From positions 1-12,956 of the forward strand of contig DASPXK010000219.1 of the NCBI GenBank assembly GCA_035637315.1: a DNA stretch of 12,956 nt, written 5' to 3'. Numbering within the stretch: the first letter of the stretch is position 1; each line of letters begins with the position of its first letter. Origin of the DNA: DASPXK01 sp035637315. Lineage in GTDB: Bacteria > Chloroflexota > UBA6077 > JACCZL01. Shown here piece after piece: positions 1 to 5,122 of this stretch. The translations under genes were made by a program, and so were the position numbers. The notes beneath the pieces are model-generated. The model saw only the letters and a program-made list of their open reading frames with translations. It was not told the DNA's origin and searched no databases.

Positions 1-144
1 GGCGGCCTGCTCGTGGTGGACAACGCCACCTCCCACGCTGACGAGGTCAGGCCTTTGGCAGAGGCGGTCCGGCGCACGCCGGGCTTCAGCAGCGTGCTCG
101 TCCCGATCGGCAACGGCGAGCTAGTGGTCCTTAGGGAGACGTAG
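1..144 (+). CDS. O-methyltransferase, C-terminal fragment (gene enters from the left edge)
   Basis: The reading frame is open from base 1 and ends at a TAG at 142-144, giving the last 47 residues of a protein. The fragment has a strand motif LLVVDN followed by a helix and then the ending VLVPIGNGELVV. This resembles the last two strands of SAM-dependent O-methyltransferases of the caffeoyl-CoA/catechol type (Methyltransf_3, PF01596), where LLVVDNVLxxG and VPxGxGE patterns are common. Members methylate hydroxyl groups of small molecules, but the substrate cannot be guessed from this piece because the SAM-binding glycine motif lies outside the window. It is the only + strand gene on the left and is followed by repeat-filled non-coding DNA. 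No clear rho-independent terminator is visible after the stop. Family assignment is moderately sure, function is not. Confidence 0.65.
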   Translation, partial: GGLLVVDNATSHADEVRPLAEAVRRTPGFSSVLVPIGNGELVVLRET

Positions 145-268
145 CTCGGGCGCACAGTCCATCCTCGACTTCTGAAACACATTCACGCTCTTTAGAAACA
201 CCAAATCGGAGCAATCGCGCACATACGTCTAAGCCAGTTTTGTCCTTATCAATGTCGTCAATCTTCAT

Positions 269-299
269 TGTCATCCTGAGCCGTTCCTGTCATCCTGAG
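269..299 (+). repeat. Two outlying copies of the 12-bp repeat core, 19 bp apart
   Basis: The core TGTCATCCTGAG occurs at 269-280 and again at 288-299, with the same 19-bp spacing as in the larger array at 361. The 7-bp linker here is CCGTTCC. The 73-bp offset to the next copy (361) is not a multiple of 19, so these two units look like a separate or disrupted part of the array. Confidence 0.85.
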
Positions 300-360
300 G
301 ACTCATGGGCCTTCGGCCCGCCCCGAGCGAATGAAAGTTCATTTTCGTGGGAGCCCTTTT

Positions 361-442
361 TGTCGTCCTGAGCCCTTTTTGTCATCCTGAGCACTTACTG
401 TCATCCTGAGCACTTACTGTCATCCTGAGCGAAGCGAAGGAT
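361..442 (+). repeat. Forward 19-bp tandem array (four units) ending in the GCGAAGCGAAGGATC module
   Basis: Units start at 361, 380, 399 and 418, exactly 19 bp apart, with consensus TGTCATCCTGAGCACTTAC. The outermost unit (361) has diverged (GTCGTCC core, CCCTTTT linker). The two middle units carry the CACTTAC linker. The last unit runs into GCGAAGCGAAGGATCC. TGTCATCCTGAGCGAAGCGAAGGATC-like sequences are familiar dispersed repeats in many bacterial genomes; the regular 19-bp iteration is the unusual part. The 7-bp linkers are nearly identical, so this is not a CRISPR array. Confidence 0.9.
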
Positions 443-484
443 CCGCTACCCGGGCACGGATTCCTCGCTTCGCTCGGAATGATA
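418..484. repeat. Imperfect 27-bp hairpin built on the repeat
   Basis: The left arm 418-444 (TGTCATCC...GGATCC) can pair with 458-484 (GGATTCC...GATA) across a loop of 13 bases. The arms match over 27 positions with about five mismatches, several of which would be G-U pairs in RNA. The AGCGAAGCGA core is perfectly paired. This is the structure expected of a REP/MITE-like palindromic element. No flanking target-site duplication was found by eye. Confidence 0.75.
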
Positions 485-520
485 GGGTCGGGACAGGCCA
501 GCCACGATTTGTTCACAGCC

Positions 521-671
521 TCTGAGCGAAGCAAAGGATCTCATGCTCCACAGCGGACAATTCTGGCAGCATCAGAATTCGTGCTTGCGGTCGGCGACGG
601 ATCGTCTCATCATGTTGCGGAATCTATCCGAGTTCCGTGGCGAGAAGCATGAGATCCTTCGCTGCGCTCAG
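521..671. repeat. Long-loop inverted repeat, arms 521-547 and 646-671
   Basis: The left arm CTGAGCGAAGCAAAGGATCT...ATGCT and the right arm AGCATGAGATCC...GCGCTCAG are reverse complements over about 26 bp with two mismatches, separated by about 100 bp. The loop contains a small perfect hairpin (AATTCTG at 559-565, CAGAATT at 573-579). The right arm runs directly into the reverse-oriented 19-bp array, so the stem extends the symmetry of the whole block. Confidence 0.75.
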
Positions 672-773
672 GATGACAGTAAGTGCTCAGGACGACAGTA
701 CGTGCTCAGGATGACAGTAAGTGCTCAGGACGACAGGAAGTACTCAGGACAGCAGTACGCACTCGGGACGAAA
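667..773 (-). repeat. Reverse-oriented 19-bp tandem array (six units)
   Basis: Units of CTCAGGATGACAGTAAGTG start at 667, 686, 705, 724, 743 and 762, again exactly 19 bp apart, and are the reverse complement of the array at 361-442. Copies next to the hairpin are clean. Copies at 743 and 762 are degenerate (CTCAGGACAGCA, CTCGGGACGAAA). The decay away from the centre mirrors that of the left array. Confidence 0.9.
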
Positions 774-884
774 GCGGGCTAGTATCTAAACGCGCGTCCA
801 CATGACGATGTCGGTCAGACACCACCAAGGATCAGGTTCACCGGAGCCGACCCAGCCCTCAGCCAGCCGTGCCTTTGTGCGCTG

Positions 885-1676
885 TCAGCTATCGCCGCTC
901 GCCAGAAACTCGTCCACAAGGCGATTGAACGTCTCGGCCCGCTCCCAGTAGACCGAGTGGCCGGCGTTGGGCACGCGGACGAGGCGTGCTCTGGGGATGA
1001 GGGAGGCCAGGACCTCGACCCCGGCCGCCGGCTGGACGACGTCCTCCTCGCCGGTGATGCACAGGACCGGCGGCGTCAAGGTGGCGAGCATCTCCGGCGG
1101 CGTGGTCCGCATGGCGTGCAGCTTCGCAGTGAGGTCGAAACCGGCTGGCAGGGCTGTCAGCGCTGAGACCTGCGTGTACAGGAAGTGCAGGGCGGGCTGC
1201 TCGCGAGTCATCCGCTCGCCGCAAGCCGGGTGGACCCCTTGCGCGAAAAGCGCCTGGCGCGGGTTGGCCGCGCGGTTCTCCGCGGCGAGCCGCTCGGTCT
1301 CCGGGTGAGCCAGGCTGCCGATCGTGGCCGCCATGACCAGGGCCCGAACTCGGGTCGGCTCCCGAAGCGCATAACCCAGACAGGTCCAGCCACCCATCGA
1401 CTGGGCCACCAGGCGAACCTCGTCGAAGCCGAGATGATCGATCAGCGCCGCCAGGTCGTCCACGAACGCGTCCGGTCCGGGCCCGCCCGGTCGGTCCCGA
1501 GAAGGGCCGAAGCCCCGATGCGCGAAGGTGACGCACGTGTAGCGGTCGCGAAAGAACGGGATCTGCTGCCACCAGCTCAAATGGTTGCCTCCGGCGCCGT
1601 GGGCGAAGACCAGGGCTGGCCCAGCCCCGTACTTTTCGTAGTACAGGTGACAGCCGTCGACGTGAAGGGTTGGCAC
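885..1676 (-). CDS. Alpha/beta-fold hydrolase
   Basis: This is a 263-residue cytoplasmic alpha/beta hydrolase of normal family length. HGAGG at 26-30 is the oxyanion-hole region, AQSMGG carries the nucleophile Ser93, the acid is Asp212 in TGEED, and the catalytic His240 lies in NAGHSVYWE near the C-terminus. The triad is therefore complete. The start is a GTG at 1676, preceded about ten bases upstream by AGAGG. Its 45-bp gap behind the short-chain dehydrogenase on the same strand suggests one transcript. Family members cleave esters, lactones, epoxides or C-C bonds, and the substrate is not visible here. Pairing with an SDR suggests a small catabolic or detoxifying step, which is inference. 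Family assignment is very sure. Confidence 0.92.
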   Translation of the reverse strand: MPTLHVDGCHLYYEKYGAGPALVFAHGAGGNHLSWWQQIPFFRDRYTCVTFAHRGFGPSRDRPGGPGPDAFVDDLAALIDHLGFDEVRLVAQSMGGWTCLGYALREPTRVRALVMAATIGSLAHPETERLAAENRAANPRQALFAQGVHPACGERMTREQPALHFLYTQVSALTALPAGFDLTAKLHAMRTTPPEMLATLTPPVLCITGEEDVVQPAAGVEVLASLIPRARLVRVPNAGHSVYWERAETFNRLVDEFLASGDS

Positions 1677-1721
1677 GGTCAGCGCCTCTGGTTGGCTCCA
1701 GCGTCACTGGTAAGGCGACAG

Positions 1722-2486
1722 CTAGTGCAGCGTGCTGCCGCCGTCCACGAGGAGGGTCTGCCCGGTGATGAATGCGGCGTCGTCGGAGAGCATGAACAGC
1801 ACCGCGCCGACCAGGTCTTCTGGTCGCTGCAGACGTTTGAGCGATCGCGCCGCGACGGCGGCCTCGCGCATCCTGATGATCTCCGGAGTGGGATTCTCTT
1901 CGCTGAGTGTATTGCCGGGCGCGATCGCGTTGACCCGGATGTTGTCCGCCCCCAGCTCGCGCGAGAGCACCCGCGTGATGCCCACCACGGCCGCCTTCGA
2001 TGCGACGTAGTGCAGCCGGGTGGGGTTACCGTGAAAGACGGTTCCGGACGCGATGTTGACGATGCTCCCACCCCCACGCTTGCGCATCTCGGGGACCATC
2101 GCGCGGCAGCACAGCCACACACCCTTGACGTTTACCTCCATGACGCGGTCCCACTCCTGCTCGGGGATCTCCTCGAATCTCACTCGCGAGATGGGGATGG
2201 TCGCGAAGATGGCGGCGTTGTTCACCAGCCCGTCGATGCCGCCAAAGCTTTCGCTCGCCTGTCTGGCCAGCGCCTGGACGCTGTCGTACTTCGACACGTC
2301 GACCTGGACGGGGAGCGCTTCCCCGGCGGTGGCGCGAATCTCTTCAGCCACTCTGTCGGCCGCCGGTCCGTCGACGTCGGCCACGACCACGTTCCCGCCC
2401 TCTCGAGCGAACCGCTGGCAATATGCTCGCCCGATGCCATGTCCACCGCCGGTCACCACAACCGTCTTTCCATCCAATCGGCCCAT
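1722..2486 (-). CDS. Short-chain dehydrogenase/reductase (SDR), classical type
   Basis: The 254-residue product is a complete classical SDR. TGGGHGIG at 12-19 binds the dinucleotide, NNAA at 89-92 follows the fourth strand, and the catalytic set is Asn119, Ser147, Tyr160 and Lys164 (YVASK). Asp37 at the end of the second strand favours NAD(H) over NADP(H). The C-terminus has the usual TGQTLLVDGG. The frame stays open for another 88 codons upstream, but the ATG at 2486 is the right start. It sits six bases after a perfect AGGAGG (2493-2498), and homology begins there. It resembles 3-oxoacyl-ACP reductase and glucose/alcohol dehydrogenase relatives; substrate unknown. It probably reads through into the alpha/beta hydrolase downstream. 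Confidence 0.93.
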   Translation of the reverse strand: MGRLDGKTVVVTGGGHGIGRAYCQRFAREGGNVVVADVDGPAADRVAEEIRATAGEALPVQVDVSKYDSVQALARQASESFGGIDGLVNNAAIFATIPISRVRFEEIPEQEWDRVMEVNVKGVWLCCRAMVPEMRKRGGGSIVNIASGTVFHGNPTRLHYVASKAAVVGITRVLSRELGADNIRVNAIAPGNTLSEENPTPEIIRMREAAVAARSLKRLQRPEDLVGAVLFMLSDDAAFITGQTLLVDGGSTLH

Positions 2487-2492
2487 CTCATT

Positions 2493-2498
2493 CCTCCT
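2493..2498 (-). promoter_or_regulatory. Shine-Dalgarno AGGAGG fixing the SDR start
   Basis: A perfect AGGAGG on the minus strand lies six bases before the ATG at 2486. It decides against the upstream in-frame ATG at 2750, which lies inside the antitoxin gene. Confidence 0.85.
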
Positions 2499-2572
2499 CG
2501 GTGCGAAGTGACCGCTGGAAGCGCCTGTCCCTAGCGCGCCCGTATCCCAACCGCGGTGACATCGAGCCAGCC

Positions 2573-2842
2573 TCAGCGGGCCAGCGGATTCTGCAAGTGC
2601 TGCCGCAAGATCATCCGGATGAGCGTGGTATAGCCCACGCCGGCCCGGGACGCGTGCCGCTTCAACTCGGCCAAGTCCTGCCGAGGCAGTCGGACGGAGA
2701 TCTGCTCGAGCTCTGGGCGTACAATAGCCAGGTCGGTTGCTTCCTCCCATGGCAGGTCGCCCGCGTCGGTCCTGTCGAAGTATTCGGCAAGATCCTCCAT
2801 CTTGGTGTCCCGTACTTCATCGAGCCTTGGGGTTCCGCTCAT
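2573..2842 (-). CDS. CopG/BrnA-type ribbon-helix-helix antitoxin
   Basis: The 89-residue protein has an acidic N-terminal half (EDLAEYFDRTDAGDL, the usual toxin-binding region) and a C-terminal ribbon-helix-helix. The strand QISVRLP is at 47-53, followed by a helix, a GVGYTTLIR turn-helix at 68-76 and MILRQHL. This is the pattern of the CopG antitoxin family (PF12441). Such proteins bind and neutralise the partner toxin and repress their own operon. The ATG at 2842 is preferred because GGCGGAG lies five bases upstream; an in-frame ATG at 2860 has no such site. It lies directly downstream of a BrnT-like toxin, the usual toxin-first order of BrnTA pairs. The missing toxin tail would overlap this start by 26 bases. 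It may now be an orphan antitoxin. Confidence 0.85.
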   Translation of the reverse strand: MSGTPRLDEVRDTKMEDLAEYFDRTDAGDLPWEEATDLAIVRPELEQISVRLPRQDLAELKRHASRAGVGYTTLIRMILRQHLQNPLAR

Positions 2843-2885
2843 TGAATCTCCGCCTTTCATTCATCGTCATGTCGCGGGCAGTAAC
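2817..2885 (-). pseudogene. Out-of-frame C-terminal tail of the BrnT-like toxin
   Basis: In the frame adjacent to the toxin ORF, the minus strand from 2885 encodes VTARDMTMNERRRF and then a short basic tail, ending at the TGA at 2817-2819. A V-T/S-A-R-D/E-M-T-x-x-E-R-R-R ending is the usual C-terminus of BrnT-like (DUF497-related) toxins. The main ORF instead ends in LLPAT after the break. Adding one base after codon ATG CC at 2886-2890 would join the two parts cleanly. See the toxin entry. Confidence 0.6.
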
Positions 2886-3172
2886 GGCATCGCGAGGCCG
2901 TGGCCAAGATATAGAAGCGCCACCATAAGGTGACGCCCGGCCTCGGTGCAGCCAAAGTAACGGTACAGCGTTTCCTGAGGATCCCTCTCGGCCGGCCCAA
3001 CTCGGATCAAGATGCCGCTCGGATCCTCGAATACCGCCTCGTCGACCTCCTCTGGCGTGAGAGCGTGCCGGCCGATATGGGCAACCCTGTCGGGTCGCCA
3101 AAGGAGATCAGTGATGAGCGGCAGAAGTCCTCCCGTGATGCATTGTATCACACGCCCAGGGCCTGTGGTCAA
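2867..3172 (-). CDS. BrnT-like (DUF497-related) toxin, apparently frameshifted at its 3' end
   Basis: The recognisable domain runs from LLWRPDRVAHIGRHALTPEE through VDEAVFEDP to GRHLMVALLYLG. This is the WDxxKxxHIxRHGVTPEEVEEVFxDP layout of BrnT-like RNase toxins, which cut RNA and are held in check by a CopG/BrnA partner. The partner is encoded immediately downstream. The frame then ends in LLPAT, whereas the expected VTARDMTxNERRR tail is present one frame over (2817-2885). A one-base deletion near 2885-2887, or a sequencing error, best explains this. The tail normally carries conserved basic residues, so the protein as read is probably inactive. The start is unresolved. The TTG at 3172 overlaps a predicted -35 box. 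A GGGAGGA site at 3128-3134 points to initiation near 3113-3124, where only CTG or ATC codons are available. Family is fairly sure, activity is doubtful. Confidence 0.65.
   Translation of the reverse strand: MTTGPGRVIQCITGGLLPLITDLLWRPDRVAHIGRHALTPEEVDEAVFEDPSGILIRVGPAERDPQETLYRYFGCTEAGRHLMVALLYLGHGLAMPLLPAT
3142..3172 (-). promoter_or_regulatory. Putative promoter of the toxin-antitoxin pair
   Basis: On the minus strand TTGACC (3167-3172) and TACAAT (3142-3147) resemble -35 and -10 boxes, but the 19-base spacer is longer than the ideal 17. The Shine-Dalgarno-like GGGAGGA (3128-3134) follows closely, implying a very short leader. The boxes begin 21 bases past the HEPN stop. An RHH antitoxin would be expected to act here, but I see no clear operator repeat. 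Confidence 0.45.
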
Positions 3173-3193
3173 GCGTCGACTCAGGCCCGACCC

Positions 3194-3622
3194 TCAGCCA
3201 ATCAGATCGGCGACCCGGTCACGGACGAACTGATGGACGTCCCGCGCGATCTCCAGGGCGCGCTGGGAGTCATGGCTGTCGAACGCCTCGGCCGGCACCC
3301 CGCCCGGCAGGGCGGATGGGTAGCGGGCGGCGAGATAATGCTTGTCCAACAGGCCCGCGACCGATTTGATGAACTCGAACGAGGAATCGAAGCCGATCGC
3401 ATCCTCACACAGGTCGGCCAGGGCATGGCCCCAGACGTGCTCGGCGCCACGGGCCAGCAGGTAGGCGGTGACGGCCTTCTCGGCCGATTGGTGACAGAGG
3501 AAGCAGGCCAGCGCGTGGCGTCCCGCCGCGGCCACGAACTCCGCGTCCGCCAGATCGTGGTCTGCCTGTTTGAGCCAGAGGCCCGCCCGCCGGCCGGCCG
3601 CCGAGCGCGCGCCGTCAGCCAA
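3194..3622 (-). CDS. HEPN-domain protein (COG2250-like), partner of the MNT protein
   Basis: The 142-residue, mostly helical protein matches HEPN (PF05168). It has WLKQADHDLADAEF at 16-29, then HALACFLCHQSAEKAVTAYL at 36-55, GHALADL at 65-71, and the KHYLAARYPSALPGGVPAE stretch at 94-112. HEPN proteins of MNT/HEPN pairs act as RNases or as targets of the nucleotidyltransferase. I do not see a canonical RxxxxHxY motif, in keeping with the COG2250 branch, so RNase activity should not be assumed. The start is a TTG at 3622, six bases after GAGG and overlapping the MNT stop by eight bases, which indicates translational coupling. It lies just upstream of the BrnT-like pair on the same strand. Confidence 0.85.
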   Translation of the reverse strand: MADGARSAAGRRAGLWLKQADHDLADAEFVAAAGRHALACFLCHQSAEKAVTAYLLARGAEHVWGHALADLCEDAIGFDSSFEFIKSVAGLLDKHYLAARYPSALPGGVPAEAFDSHDSQRALEIARDVHQFVRDRVADLIG

Positions 3623-3944
3623 GGATGACCTCGCCGAGGCACCGCGCGTCGCGCAGGATCGGGTCGCTGGCCCCTAGCTGCTCGACCTCACGCGGCGTGT
3701 ACACCTGGAAACGGGTGCCAAACCGCGGTCGCAGGTGGGTCACCCAGAAGTCGGCCCGGCGGTGGAACGGCTCGTCGGTGGCCTGGACGAGGATGAGCTC
3801 CAGCTCGCTGTCCGGTTCAACTCGCCCGCTAACGAGGTTGCCGACCAGATATGCACGAATCGCGCCGAGGGCTGGCAGCTCGGCCGCGATCCGCCGCAGC
3901 TCGCCCCTCAGCAGCTCTTCACGCTGGCGCGCGAAACCGAACAT
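3615..3944 (-). CDS. Minimal nucleotidyltransferase (MNT) with altered active-site motif
   Basis: The 109-residue product has the MNT layout: an N-terminal helix, then AYLVGNLVSGRVEPDSELEL at 31-50 and a C-terminal VYTPREVEQL at 81-90, typical of the small transferases encoded beside COG2250 HEPN proteins. Active members have GSx10DxD and transfer AMP to the HEPN partner. Here the motif reads G35-N36 and E47-x-E49, so the serine and both metal-binding aspartates are changed. The protein may be catalytically weak or dead and serve only as a binding partner; this is inference. The ATG at 3944 is chosen, but a TTG at 3953 with a G-rich stretch upstream is also possible. It overlaps the HEPN gene by eight bases. 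Confidence 0.8.
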   Translation of the reverse strand: MFGFARQREELLRGELRRIAAELPALGAIRAYLVGNLVSGRVEPDSELELILVQATDEPFHRRADFWVTHLRPRFGTRFQVYTPREVEQLGASDPILRDARCLGEVILG

Positions 3945-3987
3945 GATCGGCAAGGTAAGCCCCCGGGGGAGACAGAAGCCAGACTCG

Positions 3988-4046
3988 CGTAGGGGCGCAC
4001 CCGCGTGTGCGCCCGCCTGGGGCGGACACGCGGGTTCGCCCCTACG
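3988..4046. repeat. 27-bp near-perfect inverted repeat (REP/MITE-like palindrome)
   Basis: Arms 3988-4014 and 4020-4046 (starting CGTAGGGGCGCACCCGCGTG) are reverse complements with two mismatches around a five-base loop. GTAGGGGCGNACCCGCGTG palindromes are, as I recall, a common dispersed element in Chloroflexota genomes. It lies 14 bases past the NHL gene stop and before the MNT gene on the same strand, so the RNA hairpin could end or stabilise the upstream operon transcript. There is no T-run, so a simple intrinsic terminator is not supported. Confidence 0.88.
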
Positions 4047-4059
4047 AGGTGGCTGCTCG

Positions 4060-5121
4060 TCAGACGTTGTGCAGGAACGGCGCTTTCTGTTCTGGCCAGA
4101 TGTCGTCCCGCGTGAGCGGGTACGCCTCTTTCTTGTAGACCTGGATCCGATGGCAGCCGAAGTCGACGACGTACATCCGCCCTTGGCTGTCCAGCCGGAC
4201 CGAGGCTGGGCCGCGAAGCCGCTTCTGGGGCTCCAGGCAGATCATCTCGCGCGCCCGCAGCACCTTCGGGTTGGCCAGTACGTAAGTGCGCCCGCTCTTC
4301 GACAGGGTGGCATCGCCGATGAACTGCTCGACATAGCGTCCGGTGGGGTCGAAGAGCTGGACCCGATTGTTGCCGCGGTCGGCCACGTAGATGTCGCCGT
4401 GCTCGTCGACGGCGATCCCGGCTGGTCGGTTGAACTCACCCGGCCCACTGCCAGAGCGGCCGAACTGCATGATGAAGCGGCCGTCCGCGGAGAACTTCTG
4501 GACGCGGTCGTTTCGCCAGTCCACCACGTAGAGATCGCCCTCAGCGTCGACCGCGACCCCCCAAGGCATGTTCAACTCGCCGTCGTCGCTGCCATAGCTG
4601 CCGAACGTCGAGATGAAGCGGCCGTCTTTGGCGAATTTCTGGACGCGGTGGTTCATGGTGTCGGCGACGTAGAGGTCCTCGTCCGCGTCGAAGGCGACGC
4701 CGGACGGTCGGTTGAGCTGGCCGGGCTCGGTCCCGTGTTCGCCCCACTTTCCGATGAACGTCCCGTCGCGCTGGAACGCAGAGATGCGATGCAGGCCCTC
4801 GTCCGAGACGTAGAGGTTTTCGGCGGCGTCTCGGATGATCTGGACCGGCCAGACGAACTGTCCGTCGCCTGAGCCGCTGCTGCCGATCGTGCCCAGGTCT
4901 TCGTCATCCCAATTCATCTTGCGGATGCTGTTGCCGTAAATGCCGTCGTCGCGACACAGCACGAAGAGGCGGCCCTCGTCGCCGATCGCGACGTCCATGC
5001 AGTAGGTTGTCACACGCCGCATACCGAGCGTCGTGAAGTAGGGGAACCCGGCTCGCAGCAGCGCATACGGACGGGCCGTCTTCTCGGTCCTCGCAGTCCT
5101 TACTGCTTCTTGAACGGCCAT
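4060..5121 (-). CDS. NHL-repeat six-bladed beta-propeller protein
   Basis: The 353-residue protein is built of about six NHL-type blades beginning near residues 42, 92, 139, 186, 233 and 305. The repeated pattern is PxGVAVDxxGDLYVAD..NHRVQKF..DGRFI..FG. The first and last blades are the most divergent. NHL propellers are binding scaffolds for protein, RNA or small ligands, and a minority are lyases; nothing here marks an enzyme. No signal peptide or membrane segment is seen, so a cytoplasmic site is likely unless export is non-classical. The ATG at 5121 lies one base after the DUF1501 stop and seven bases after GGGAG. The longer open frame upstream runs into DUF1501 and is rejected. It is the last gene of the DUF1800-DUF1501-NHL operon. 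Confidence 0.9.
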   Translation of the reverse strand: MAVQEAVRTARTEKTARPYALLRAGFPYFTTLGMRRVTTYCMDVAIGDEGRLFVLCRDDGIYGNSIRKMNWDDEDLGTIGSSGSGDGQFVWPVQIIRDAAENLYVSDEGLHRISAFQRDGTFIGKWGEHGTEPGQLNRPSGVAFDADEDLYVADTMNHRVQKFAKDGRFISTFGSYGSDDGELNMPWGVAVDAEGDLYVVDWRNDRVQKFSADGRFIMQFGRSGSGPGEFNRPAGIAVDEHGDIYVADRGNNRVQLFDPTGRYVEQFIGDATLSKSGRTYVLANPKVLRAREMICLEPQKRLRGPASVRLDSQGRMYVVDFGCHRIQVYKKEAYPLTRDDIWPEQKAPFLHNV

Positions 5122-5122
5122 G

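Larger units (their letters stand above)
145..884. other. 740-bp non-coding region dominated by repeats
   Basis: No credible gene lies between the methyltransferase stop and the alpha/beta hydrolase stop. 145-268 is relatively AT-rich unique sequence with no motif I recognise. 269-773 holds the 19-bp arrays and hairpins listed separately. 774-884 is unique sequence with nothing assignable. A small GGGCC-TTC-GGCCC hairpin at 307-319 has no following T-run, so it is not a convincing terminator. The only ATG-started open frame here (543-782) is made of the repeat itself and is not believed to be coding. Confidence 0.8.

Noticed and set aside
307..319. GGGCC-TTC-GGCCC hairpin as a terminator for the methyltransferase
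   Set aside because: The stem is short, it lies about 160 bp past the stop and there is no T-run.
361..773. CRISPR-like array
   Set aside because: The period is 19 bp with a 12-bp core and near-identical 7-bp linkers, the orientation flips halfway, and no cas genes are present.
543..782. 79-residue + strand open frame in the repeat region
   Set aside because: It consists mostly of the 19-bp repeat read in one frame, has no ribosome site or family resemblance, and lies in a block explained by the inverted arrays.
889..1707. 272-residue minus strand frame overlapping the alpha/beta hydrolase
   Set aside because: It is a GC-rich frame shadow: Arg/Gly/Pro-rich with no family motifs, while the real frame has a full catalytic triad.
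1185..2534. 449-residue + strand frame opposite the hydrolase and SDR genes
   Set aside because: It is antisense to two well-supported genes and composed of low-complexity residues typical of high-GC shadow frames.
2487..2750. 88-residue N-terminal extension of the SDR
   Set aside because: A perfect AGGAGG fixes the ATG at 2486, and the extension would overlap the antitoxin gene with non-family sequence.
3625..4872. 415-residue + strand frame opposite the MNT and NHL genes
   Set aside because: It runs through the 27-bp palindrome and is antisense to convincing NHL repeats. Its apparent repeats mirror the propeller blades.
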